Shown here: positions 36,621-47,105 of the stretch, one piece after another
Layout of the letters: every line of letters starts with the position of its first letter
Position numbering within the stretch: position 1 is the stretch's first letter
Source: Monosporascus cannonballus
Lineage: Eukaryota > Ascomycota > Sordariomycetes > Xylariales
Length of the DNA: 64,000 nucleotides
Assembly: GCA_004154925.1 (NCBI GenBank)
Contig: QJNS01000077.1
Span: 234,229 to 298,228, forward strand
Reading direction: 5' to 3'
Notes under the pieces: model-generated
Databases searched by the model: none
Seen by the model: only the letters and a program-made list of their open reading frames with translations
What the model was told of the DNA's origin: nothing
Translations under genes and position numbers: made by a program

Positions 36621-37992
36621 ATGGCCTACAATAGACCTTATAACCCGGACGAACTGCCAAGGTTAGTACATATTTAGCACACTGTCATCTTTACCCCGCC
36701 GTCGCCATCGTCATCGTGATTTGGGATTAGGCATCATCACGATGCCCTCAAATTTTGCATATCTCTTTATATACACGACCACTAGCTCTATTGTTCTCGA
36801 TCGCTAACACTTTTAACAGATTCGCGGAACCCGAACAGGTATGCGCTCCCACTCAGACCCGCTCTGATTGCAACTGGTCCCCGTCCTTCTCGGAAACCAC
36901 AGCTAACCCAAACCCGCACGCCACTAACAGAACAGCCCGGGCCGGACCTCTTCCACATCTTCGGCCTCGAGATACGAGAGCAAGCCGCCCCCGCCCCTAC
37001 CTCAGCCCGGCCGAGTGGACTCCGGACTGCCTCGACGCCCGGACGCCGGACGTATGCACCCCGCTGCCGCCGGCGGTGGTTACGGAGGTAGTGGCTATGG
37101 AGGTGGTGGCAGCAACCCATACTCGCCCATGTCACCTCCCCCGCAGGCCTCGGGCCCACGACCGACCGCGCACAACCGCCCGCCCGCGACCAGTCGGCCC
37201 CCCCCGTCTCCCGCCCTGCAGGAGGGGGGCGCTGACCCCACGCTGTTGCCGCTCTTCAGGGCTGTAGATAAAGATGGTGCGTCTTGACTTTCACCATCTT
37301 CCCTTCTGTTTCATATGCCAATGCGGAGTATGCTGGTATCCGAGACATGCACGACGTCTGCGGTCTAGCCATGTTTGCGCCGCCTCGAGTGCAAGCGCGG
37401 ATTCCTAGTTACGCGCATCCCGCTCGCGTCGCAACCCGAGTCGATCGACTCGGGCCCTCGTGGCCCGATCCCAAGACCTACTGAAAGCGCAGGAGACAGA
37501 TGACTAACATTCGCGACGCACCTCACAGGCACGGGCCAGCTCTCGGAGCGCGAACTCTCGGCGGCGCTGGTGAACGGAGACTGGACGGCGTTCGACCCGC
37601 AGACGGTGCGGATGATGATCCGGATGTTCGACAGCGACCGGTCGGGGACTATCGGGTACGAGGAGTTCTGCGGCCTGTGGTCGTTCCTTGCGTCGTGGCG
37701 GACGCTGTTCGACCGCTTCGACGTGGACCACAGCGGCAACATCAGCCTCGACGAGTTCAGCAACGCGCTCGTCGCCTTCCGCTACCGCCTGACGCCGCGC
37801 TTCGTCGAGCTCCTGTTCAATACCTACGACAAGCGCGGCGAGGGCGTCATGAGCTTCGACCTCTTCGTCCAGGCCTGCATCAGCCTCAAGCGCATGACCG
37901 ACGTCTTCAAGAAGTACGACGACGACCGCGACGGCTACATCACGCTGAGCTTCGAGGACTTCCTCATGGAGATCCTGAAGCAGCTCAAGTAG
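36621..37992 (+). CDS. Penta-EF-hand calcium-binding protein (ALG-2/peflin-like)
   Basis: Exons 36621-36661, 36820-36838, 36931-37276 and 37529-37992 give 289 aa. The 19-bp second exon encodes only RFAEPEQ with its split codon. The N-terminal 125 residues are Pro/Gly/Ser-rich (GGGYGGSGYGGGGSNPYSP), as in fungal and animal PEF proteins. From about residue 128 follow five EF-hand units: DKDGTGQLSERE, DSDRSGTIGYEE, DVDHSGNISLDE, the degenerate YDKRGEGVMSFD, and DDDRDGYITLSFED. The signature FCGLWSFLASWRTLFDRFD joins hands 2 and 3. In mammals such proteins dimerise through EF5 and bind ESCRT and COPII partners in a Ca-dependent way; yeast Pef1 works in polar growth. The last exon is strongly GC3-biased. 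Convergent with the next gene. Confidence 0.92.
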
Positions 37993-38668
37993 ATTGTGAG
38001 AGGGAAAAAGAGATCTGAGATCCCCCGAGAACCGGGGCGTGTTTGTGTGCGAGCCAGCGGGCGTGCGTGTAAGATGAAAGCAATGAGAGGCGGAGCGACG
38101 TCACCGGGCCCCAGTCACTACGTTGGGGAGTCGACTTCTTATAGATGGGCGTGGCATGGCATTGCAGAGCCCGTGGGCGGCTTTTTTTTTTTCATAGTGG
38201 CTAGCTGCTTAAGTATGAAGTCTGGCGCGGTTTGCCTGGTCTTCGTGATCGCGCCCTCCTTAATCTGAGCTGGACGGGAGAGGGGGGAGGCGACAAAGTG
38301 TCGGAAACTAGGCTCCTCAATGATGATGCTTTATGACATCGATGATACGTAGCATTGCAAACTACCCGGGTACCTATGTAGTCGACGAGAGCCCGCAACG
38401 CCTTCATGGTCCCTGTATCCGTCCGCGGAATCCTCGTCATGTTCCTGTCCGTCCCTGTCATAATGCGTAATAACTCATGACCATGTCCCTTTGGTATCAT
38501 ATCATAACTCTGGCCTGGAGACCTCCCCTATTCCCTCCCTTCCCGGATAAAACCGCAAAATTTCCGACCGGGTTCCTGACTCGCTCCATGTGGTGCATCA
38601 ATGATGCTGTTATTCGCATAATATCAATTACGCGCAGCCCCTCCCTCAACCAAACTCCCTCGCGCGAT
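37993..38668. other. Intergenic region between convergent genes
   Basis: About 680 bp that likely holds both 3' UTRs. A T run is at 38181-38191 and a GGTACCTA-type motif near 38370. No coding features. Confidence 0.5.
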
Positions 38669-40336
38669 TCACGTCCTCAACATCCGACTGGTCGCTAACG
38701 CGAGCCGCGACGCCTTGGTCCTGAGCGCCGTCCTCTTCTTGCTAGTAGTGCTCGCAATCGCGGGCTTCTCCTCGGCCCGCGATTCCCCCTCCTCTCTCAG
38801 CGGGGCCGTGTCGGTGGGTCCCCTGTCGCCGTTGTCGCTGCCGCGGTTCTTCTTCCCCTCCTCTCGGGCCCGGTCCCCGCCGTCGTCGCCTGATGCCGAT
38901 GACGGGGAGGACCACAGCACGCGGTCCGCGCACGCGGACACCTCCTCGCCGCTGCCGAGGCGCACGACCTCCGTCGCCCCGACCCCCGCGCTGACGCGAT
39001 GCGCCGGTTCCTCTGTCTCCCGGTCGCCCGCATCCGCTGCATCCCCCGCAGCCCCAACGGCGTGAGGCACGTCGTCGCAGCCCCGGCGCGGCCCGCGCAG
39101 CACCCGCGCGGCAAGTAAGCCGCGTACCTCCCTGTCGCCGCCACCGCCATCGCGGGCGCCACCCCAGGCGCGGGCGCCGAGGCGGGCGGCGATCTCGGCA
39201 CCGGCACCGCCCGCGCCCGCGCCGCAGAAGTCGGTGTCAGCGCCACCGGACGACAGAAGAGGCCACCGCCACCATCGCGGGTGTGGACGCGTGGCGACGC
39301 GGTCGATGGGGTGCAGCAGGGCCGTCAGCGGAAGCGCGGCCTCCGAGACTAGGTGCGAGGTCGCGTAGGCCGCCAGATGCGCGTACGCGGTCCCTTGGGG
39401 CGAGAACAGCACCGAGAGAGGTCGCGCTGTTGTGTGCTGGTTGTGATAATGGTGGCAGTAGTAGGAGGACGCCGGGCGTCGTGGTGGCGAGTGCGCGTGG
39501 GGCGATGGCTTGGTGGTGCTGTTGTTGGAGTTGTTGTTGCAGGTTGCGGGGTTGGGTTGTGTTGGTGATGGCAGGAGCGTCGAGGCCGACTGGACTGAGC
39601 GCAGCGAACGCGGCGAAATGGGCGGCGAGGGCGGATAGATCACCGTATCCGTCACCGAGGCCCGCGTGGTCAAGACGCTGCTACTGCCCGTGTTGCTGGA
39701 GTTGGGCGTCGTCGGCGGCGTGACTAACGCCTTCTGCTGCTGTACGGTTGTAGGGATCGTCACCTGCAGGTTAGGAATCGACGGTGGCCGGTAGGTGATG
39801 CCGATGGCGCCGTGCGGGCCCGCCGGGTCACGCTTTTTCTGAGGCACGAAGGAGACGGTGACCTCGCCGCGCCGGCCGCCGGCCACGACGGCCGGTACGG
39901 GGACGCGCACCGCCGTCTGGATGCCTGTCAGGCGCGGATCCTCCCAGCGCTCGAGCGTCCGCACCTTGACCCGGCCGAAGTAGCGCCAGCCCCTGATCAC
40001 GCGGGCGGCCGCCGGCTCCGCGAGGATCAGCGTCCGGGTGCCCGAGGACGGCAGCTGGCGCAGCGTGGCCTCGTTGCAGCGGTCGCTCTTGTGGTGGCTG
40101 ATGACGACGAGGTCGGGCTCCGGGAGCTCCGATAGCGAGGCGACGCATGCCGGTTTCTTGTGCGTCGAGCTGGGGTTCCTGGAGCGGGTTATCAAAGAGG
40201 GACCTGGGACCAACGGGTCCAGCAGGATGATGAATGGTTGCGAGCTGACGGCGCTTCGAGCGAAGTCGGGGACGACAGGCTCGAAGGAGAGGAGGAACGA
40301 GGCGTCCGAGTTCAGATGCTTGATGGTCAAAGCCAT
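38669..40336 (-). CDS. Metallo-beta-lactamase-fold protein, UlaG-like fungal family, metal ligands altered
   Basis: One exon, 555 aa. Recognisable blocks are ASFLLSFEPV near the N-terminus, PDLVVISHHKSDRCNEATLRQLP around residues 74-97, TLILAEPAAARVIRGWRYFGRVKVRTLERW, and much later YATSHLVSEAALPLTALLHPIDRV and AEIAARLGARAW. These match a fungal family of metallo-beta-lactamase-like proteins, as I remember it. In the related proteins the first block ends SDHCNEATLRQLP and a later one reads like SAHDG; here both His are Arg (SDRCNEA and GGARDG). Between the halves lies a roughly 150-residue Ser/Thr/Pro/Asn-rich insert, and the last 120 residues are low-complexity and charged. Codons are strongly GC-ending, particularly in the C-terminal half. 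Function unknown; hydrolase activity is doubtful. Confidence 0.76.
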   Translation of the reverse strand: MALTIKHLNSDASFLLSFEPVVPDFARSAVSSQPFIILLDPLVPGPSLITRSRNPSSTHKKPACVASLSELPEPDLVVISHHKSDRCNEATLRQLPSSGTRTLILAEPAAARVIRGWRYFGRVKVRTLERWEDPRLTGIQTAVRVPVPAVVAGGRRGEVTVSFVPQKKRDPAGPHGAIGITYRPPSIPNLQVTIPTTVQQQKALVTPPTTPNSSNTGSSSVLTTRASVTDTVIYPPSPPISPRSLRSVQSASTLLPSPTQPNPATCNNNSNNSTTKPSPHAHSPPRRPASSYYCHHYHNQHTTARPLSVLFSPQGTAYAHLAAYATSHLVSEAALPLTALLHPIDRVATRPHPRWWRWPLLSSGGADTDFCGAGAGGAGAEIAARLGARAWGGARDGGGGDREVRGLLAARVLRGPRRGCDDVPHAVGAAGDAADAGDRETEEPAHRVSAGVGATEVVRLGSGEEVSACADRVLWSSPSSASGDDGGDRAREEGKKNRGSDNGDRGPTDTAPLREEGESRAEEKPAIASTTSKKRTALRTKASRLALATSRMLRT

Positions 40337-43300
40337 GGTGAATCATCCACACGGGGGAAGATGAATGGTGATAAGGCCAGACAGACTTCTCCAGAATCCC
40401 TAGTAGGACGGAGGAACGGAGTATCTGCAAAACAAAGCACCCGCAATGTAGTAAAAGATGTCGGACGGTTAAAATAGTTGACGGAGCGGCAGATACGCAC
40501 TGGTGTCAGACAACAGCGTAATCGTTGAACAATACGAAGGATTTGGTTTTGGCCCGGGCAAGACACATTGATGAGAAAACGCATGTTTGGGAAACACAGA
40601 AAGCGGGAAGTGAAGCGAGTAGGGTGCACAAAAGGCTAAAGGTCGTCGTGAGAAGGTGATAATGGTTGACGGCTAGCCGTTGAGAGATGGGACGGTTTGT
40701 CCGCGTCATACCTACCTACATTCACTTACATTCACCTGGTTTACGTACCATAAAAAGGGATGATGATAATATTGCGTTGTGCCGCACATATGGCAGGAAA
40801 TCTAGCCTTATTGAGAGGCCTAATCATGAGGCTGTTCAGCGGACATATGCCAAGCGAAAGTCCATCGTGATAATGCTGGCTATAAGATGTAATATGGAAA
40901 TGACAGGCGGCAACGACACGGCAAATGAAACTGATGTGCCATACAAGGCAGTGTCTCGTACTCAGACCTGATTCGCTCAAAGCGGTGCGGCGTCGCCCGA
41001 AATGGCATGAGTTCGGTATTTGCAGGTGGCTTTGATGCCGTCTCAGCTGCAGTTCCTTGCAGCTGGAGGTTTGGGGGCTGATCAGCACCCCATCCTGCGA
41101 CATTTTCCAACGATATACGCTGACTGGCCGGCTGAGTGGCTTTGGAAGATCCGCAACGATTTGAGATCTTGTTTTAGAATTTCTTTCTTTTCAAAATTCC
41201 CCGGCAAGATTATGCCACACCCCCCGGATGGCGAACCGCGAATCTAAGTTGTGTAGTCCTGGTTGGATTTTATATGAGATTCGGGATTCTTCTGCTATGA
41301 TCTTGGAGAATTTGTAAGGTCCGACGTGAGAAGAAAGTTGTGAATAACCTGCATAAACATTCAAGGCCGTCCGTCAAGGTCTTATTGTTACTTACCTGTT
41401 AACCGGTAAGCTTAGCTTGCCCTGCGGTTGGTAAGCCCCCTGCGCGTCGCCTGAGGCCCACCAGGCGGCTGCCGATGCATCGGTCTGCGTTGGGCAGCCG
41501 TGCTACCTGAGCGCAAGGCTTTCATCACACACGCCTGCGGGCCCGCCAGAAGCCCCTGCTAGTCGGAGATCGCCTGAGCCCTACGCAAGCCATCGGAGAA
41601 CACATCGCCCAGGCGAGCATAACCAAGTCGACCGGAGACTGGCAGAGGCGTATTTTCTGCGAGGAGCAGATTGGTACTACTGTAGTAGTATTGGTGAACT
41701 CGGGCGGATCTCATAGTTGTAGGTGCTCAAAAGAAGCTTAGTGAAGATATACCCAATCAGAGAGACCCATAGACTGGATTTGACTAATAACTCGAGCTTT
41801 CAAAAGCTTGCTGGACCGCTCACCAGTCTTGCGGGTTTCTGGTTCTCATTAAACCCATTCCCGCATGACCTATCCAAGCTAACTACAAGCCGGGCTGCTG
41901 GGCATGCTGTATCGATAATCCGATATTGGCTTTCGTCATCACGGGACTTCTGGGATGCTTTTGGAGGGGTTAAAGAGCGGGCCATATCTCCTCTTAAGAG
42001 CACAGTCGGTAATTGGCTCACTCATCACGAGGAAAGATAACAGGAAACTAGTTGCACATCGTATGTGGTTGGAAGCTCTGCCGGAGCTACCCCTGAGCTT
42101 AAGCTCGAAATCCATGAGGCTGTAAGCAGGACTACAAGCTACCTACCGCGTAGATGTTGTCCATAATGGGAAGGCGCTGGCTATCCTCTATCCACATTTA
42201 CCTCGACTGCCTGAGAGGATTTCTCTCGAACTATCCGACAGGGAACACTATTGCTTAAGCGGGCATGTGGAAGGAAAAGACGTAGCTCCTATTTAAGGGC
42301 TGGAAGAATCCGATTAACCCCGCTAGATTCGCAGGTGGCGGTGGCCCCCATTCCCAAATACATGTGCAGTACCGCCGACATATCGGGATGCGCCTTGGAC
42401 TCTTTCTCGGTTGGACTATGTAGGTCTCCTCCTTAAAAGGCACAGTGCTTGCATTGATACTTTTGCCTCCAGCCAATGCGAGAGCTCCGAACTACATGAC
42501 AAATAGGATTGACGGGCTGATAGGGCCCCATCTCCATGGTTAAGGCGCCAGAAATGGAGTCCCTGGCCCGCTAACGCGCATAAATCCTTCAATCACCGAT
42601 CTGGGTACCTTGCCCACCTCGTACGTGGGTACATACATACCGTACATATAGGTGCTATATGTACCTACCTACCTTGGCACAATGCCTCCCACACAGAGCT
42701 CTTTTTCCAAGTTCCAAGTTCCTTGTCGGGTATCGATTGCGAGCCTGCCGTACCTCATAGGTACGAAGCAACACGGGGTCGCGAGCAACCCATCCATCCT
42801 GCTACCTATGCTCGAAGGCCCGCTTGGTCGTCGTGGGTACAACTGTAACGTGACGCGAGAGCCCAGGCAACTGGGGTTGTCTTGGACATCATCCCCAGAC
42901 ATGGGATTCGGCAGCGGAGGCTCAGGTACCCTCGAGATATCAGCTGAATTGCTAACTTGTCTACCTAACGCCAGGCCACCTTTGGCTCCAATGAGCTCCT
43001 TTGTCGATGGGTTAGTAAGTCATAGGAGCCCCCCCCCAGGTTAGGTTATCTGCAGCTCTGGGTATGTATAGTCGGTAAGTGGTAGGTAGGTATGTATTTC
43101 TGGCCCCCAAGCTTTCTTTACCGGCTCTTCTTCAGTGCTGTTGTTGATTCTCAGTCACACAGGCACCCCCCCACACCCTTCTCTTTCGACTAACAGCCGT
43201 ATGCCAAAGGTCGCAAAGCAGCCCATTACCACTCTAGCCGACCCTCGACCGAGTCAGAGAGAACTCGGCCGCAACACCAATATATGGCGCCAATAGGAGA

Positions 43301-44170
43301 CGGCATCGGTTCTCTCCCTCGGCTTACAGTTCTGCCGATGATGCTTTCCTTTCGGTATAAAGCAGACCTGGAGTGCTGCATTAGATAGATTTCGCTGGGA
43401 TCCTATTATATCGGTTGCAACATGTTAAGTCGGGTGGGGTACCTGGGTACCTATGTAGCCAAAGGAGACCGTTTCCACCATACATGTAGGTATAATCCTG
43501 GCCATCTACCTCCGGGGGCCTGACCTGGGGATGCCTCTCCTAGCCATGTGGTAGGCTACCTGCTTAGCCCGAGATGTATGTGAATACATCCAGCTACCTC
43601 TATGCGGGCAGGTATCCAATCTTTGTGTGTTTTGTATTGAAATGGTACGTCCAGACCTTCCACATTGTCACTGGGGCGGCATCCTTAAATTCCAGAATGG
43701 CTGCTTTCGGCGGAGAATGGCAGGTCCTCTGGTCGCAAGGTTAGCTCCAGCACACTGCAGGACGTACATACATACATACACACATACCCTTACCTTACCT
43801 TACCTTACCTTACCTACCTTACCTTATCCTCCCTCGCCCCTCCAGCTCCAACCCATTTCAAACCCAACGGGACTTTGGAACCCTCCAACAACCCTTCCCC
43901 CCCAATTTACAGTTTCGAAACAGGTTATGTAGCACATGTAAAAGAGCTCAGAGTTACCTGAACCGGACAATTATCATCATCATCATCTTCCAATTTACGA
44001 GCAAGGTCCGGAAAAGCCAAGCTTCACAAATTCGGACCAACACCGATCCAACGCCATCGCCTGCACCAAAAGGGCTTATCGACAGCACGATAGCAAGCAA
44101 TCTCACGAAAAACCCCCCCGCTCCCCTTCGAAGGCCAACTGCTGCCGTGTGGTGGGGTGGGCTGGTCAAG
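40337..44170. other. Gene-free divergent region between MBL-fold and zinc-protein genes
   Basis: About 3.8 kb. Frames such as 41723-42040 (105 codons) and 42652-43044 (130 codons) show no recognised motif. The stretch 42600-43620 is rich in TACC/GGTA words (GTACCTACCTACC and similar). Two microsatellites, a (TACA)n/(CATA) run and a (CCTTA)n run, lie at 43765-43826, 350 bp upstream of the zinc-protein gene, followed by a pyrimidine-rich leader. Confidence 0.45.
43765..43826. repeat. Adjacent TACA and CCTTA microsatellites
   Basis: (TACA)n with CACATAC interruptions at 43765-43786 passes into a pentanucleotide array of CCTTA/TACCT units at about 43788-43826. It lies in the promoter of the zinc-protein gene at 44171 and has the same words as the TACCTAGGTA palindromes seen in other promoters. 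Confidence 0.8.
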
Positions 44171-45780
44171 ATGCCGCCTCGGTCTTCCCTCACATCTTCA
44201 TTTTCCATCAGCGATTCGAACAACGAAGTAGTCTGTCCTTTGAGAAACCAAGATGGTTCCAGTTGTCGCAAGCGCTGCATTGGCGTAGGTCTCGCCTCCC
44301 TCCCTTCTCATTCTCTCTTTGTTCGGTGGCGATCGTCGTTGAATGCTCTGTTCTTGCGACCGTGGAGCTATGTCGACTGTGTCACCAACAAAACCATCAC
44401 GGCTCACGGTCATGGCGACAAACTGTTCTGACATGGCCATTGCGGTTATTAGGAGAAGAGATATCGCTCGATGCAGGAGCACATACGGCGAGCACACCCC
44501 GAGCATTATATATCCAAGCTTCCGGCAACCGAAGAGAGCTTCTTGCTCATGATTAATACCCCACCCTCCGATCGACCTCAGGGCCAGACTCCAGCGGGTT
44601 CACCACATGCAAGCCGCAGCGTCCCAGGCGCGGTTGATTCAACCAAGGGTTACCCGCACGACCGTCATGCACATCTCCGAGACGTCTCGAGCGCTCCCGA
44701 CACACCTAGGAATCCGGACGACCTACCGGGGGCTTCCATGCTGCCGGCCGCCAGCGCTGCAGCAGCTCTCGCCCAGCTAGGTCAACAGAAGATCGAGCCG
44801 GAATGGGATTCTGAATTGGTACGTCACCCCACAACTATGTGATAGTGAGATCCTGTCGCCGCTGACCGTCTTCATAACAGGGTTGGCACTCGGACACGGA
44901 TGGGCGGCGGAACCCCCGGTCTACTATTGAGCTTCCGCCGATATACTATGCCCACGACCCTACAAGTGAACCATACCCCCACTTCAATTCCACGGGCCGG
45001 AGAGAGTTGCTTCCTTCGATCCTATCCAATTCGCCACCGGGCCGGTCATCCACTCTGCCCCCCCTCCAAAGGTCGCTAGGGCCCAATCGCCCTAGGAAAC
45101 AATCCGTCACCAAGCGCGCCCACAAGAAACAAAAGTCAAGAGGTACTGCGGCCGATTGGCTTCGCCGGATCCAGAACGAAGATCGCCTGAAGCCTGACGG
45201 CATGGACCGAAAGGCTCATTCGGTTGAGCCCTCGGCCGACTACGGCAAGAGATGGGAGGATCTCATCGACGCTGCGACGTCGGCAACCGAAGATATCGAC
45301 GAAGACAGGACTCCTGTAAGTCACTATCAGCGGGCTAATCTTCCGTCTCTAACTTTTCAGGCACCACAATCTCCCGTCTCAATACATCGCGCTTCCCTCC
45401 CCCCCTTCCCACATCAGGCGTTCCAAGGCTATCAGGCTTCACCTTTGCAGCAGGCTCTCACACCTCCGCCGTATACCCAGGAAAACATAGACCCATTTCC
45501 ATCTGTGGAGGCTGGTGCGAGCGCAGAGAACTTCCACCTGGGACCTGCGGGGCTATCAGATTCATCCCCAGGTTACTCTGCCCAGAATGTCCACATCTAC
45601 TGCGCCGCTTGCCAAGGAGTGTCGAAGCTTCGAGAGTCGTATGCTTGCACTGAGTGTATCTGCGGACTCTGCCGGGTTTGCGTCAATGTGATGATGGAGG
45701 AGCAAGGGGCTATAAGGAAGTGCCCTCGTTGTGCCACCATCGGCGGTAGATTCAAACCGTTCCAGTTGGACATTAAGTGA
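44171..45780 (+). CDS. Fungal zinc protein: N-terminal C2H2-like finger plus C-terminal RING-like cysteine cluster
   Basis: Exons 44171-44284, 44453-44818, 44881-45315 and 45361-45780 give 444 aa. The first splice joins CRKRCIG to EKRYRSMQEHIRRAHPEHYI, forming a compact finger-like unit (Cys 22, 32, 36; His 48, 53). A long Pro/Ser-rich middle follows, including the basic KRAHKKQKSRGTAADWLRRIQNE. The C-terminus holds CAAC-x12-CTECICGLCRVC-x13-CPRC, a RING-like or FYVE-like zinc cluster, ending FKPFQLDIK. The protein appears widespread in filamentous fungi as an uncharacterised family; DNA binding or ubiquitin ligase activity are both guesses. The 45-bp intron 45316-45360 (GTAAGT..TTTCAG) is a multiple of three without a stop, so retention would add 15 residues. 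Convergent with Tls1. Confidence 0.83.
45316..45360 (+). other. 45-bp in-frame intron (possible exitron)
   Basis: It begins GTAAGT and ends AACTTTTCAG, with a GGCTAAT branch-like site, so it looks fully spliceable. Its length is a multiple of three, both neighbours are phase 0 and no stop codon occurs; unspliced it encodes VSHYQRANLPSLTFQ. Two protein isoforms are therefore possible. Confidence 0.7.
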
Positions 45781-47105
45781 GCCGACGGCCGGCCCACCAC
45801 CAATCAGTCGCCCCCAACGGTTCCTTGGACAGCTCAAAGCTCTCATCACTGGCCTTCGGAGGAAGGAGGGAGCAGAGGGACCGTGGCAGAAGAAGGCAAG
45901 GACGCTGTACGACCACTCCGAGTTATAGTCTCAGGCTCCGTACGGCTAGCCGAAACACATAAATGCCGCTCCGAATTGTAGAGGCTGCCGAGTTATCCAG
46001 GCAGCTTCGAACACGGTTAGGCCAAACCGCGGCCACCTCTTGAACCCTGCACTACACTCGCAGGCCGCAATCGGCTCGACCCGCATATCATCCTCACGAA
46101 GAATAGCATTTGACGCACCGGATCGGTGCTTTTGGGACACGGATAGACGGAGTTTGTGTGGACAGCAATGCGTTTATCTTCACTATAAATTCTTCCCTGC
46201 CTTCCCTGAAAGGGATCTCACCCATCCTATCTATTATTTCTGCCTTCCTGCGTTTGGGTTTGTGAGTGGACTCTTCCATTTTTTTCCGGCGTTGAAAACG
46301 GGGGACGGGCTACTTGATTCCCTGCATACGGTCTTCTCACAATATTTCCAAGGGTACCCGTCGTATATCATGTAACCATCGGGGAAGCCTTGATTTCGGC
46401 TTCGGTGTTTACGGTAGTTTACCTGTGCAACCTGAGAGGTCGTGGTGCTAATTCAGCACGGCTGATGGCGATCATTGTTGCGACGATATAGGGCGGGCTG
46501 GCTGGGCAAATGACTGAATGTTACATAGCGAGCAAATGCGCAACGAGTACCATCACGCCTTCATCGGCAAGTAGGCCTCCAACTCAAGCGGCAAAGTAGA
46601 TCCCAGATGATCTCGTCTCCGTCGTGACCAAATGAGTTTTTGGGGCTAACTTTGCTCTCGAGCGGTTACGTGTGTGTGAAGCCCTAGGCGACTCCCGCGC
46701 AGGATGCCGATAGCATATGCAAGCCAGCAGCACGGGGAGTTGCACCTGAGTTGGATACAACGTCTTGTGCCGCCAATTTTAGTGTATATGCTACGGGTAT
46801 GCTTGGATCCGTTACTCGGATACGGGGCCTTCATCGTCCACAGACCCCGTTTATCAACGAGAGGGCATGCTCGACCCGTAGTGTGTTACGATCATGAGCA
46901 ACGCCTTCCAACGCGTAGTCGAAAGAGCCGACGAGTCGAAACGAAGTAGAGTTCGGTTACCGAATTCGCGACGCCAGCTGTTATTAATATATAGAAAGCG
47001 GGGACGGGCCTACCGGACCCGACCTAGACACGTACCCTACCCTACTCTACCGCCCGGCGCGGGGCCGTCTCCTCACCAGTTCATTCCCCCCCCCGGCGCC
47101 CCCAA
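45781..47105. other. Intergenic region between convergent zinc-protein and Tls1 genes
   Basis: About 1.3 kb with no recognisable gene. Short frames on both strands lack motifs. The left part likely holds the zinc-protein 3' UTR. Confidence 0.45.

Noticed and set aside
37500..38018. 172-codon Arg/Pro-rich plus-strand frame in the penta-EF-hand gene
   Set aside because: It overlaps the EF-hand exon in another frame; the EF-hand frame has clear motifs.
41723..42040. 105-codon frame considered as a recombinase fragment
   Set aside because: No R..HxxR..Y pattern or other recombinase motif could be placed.
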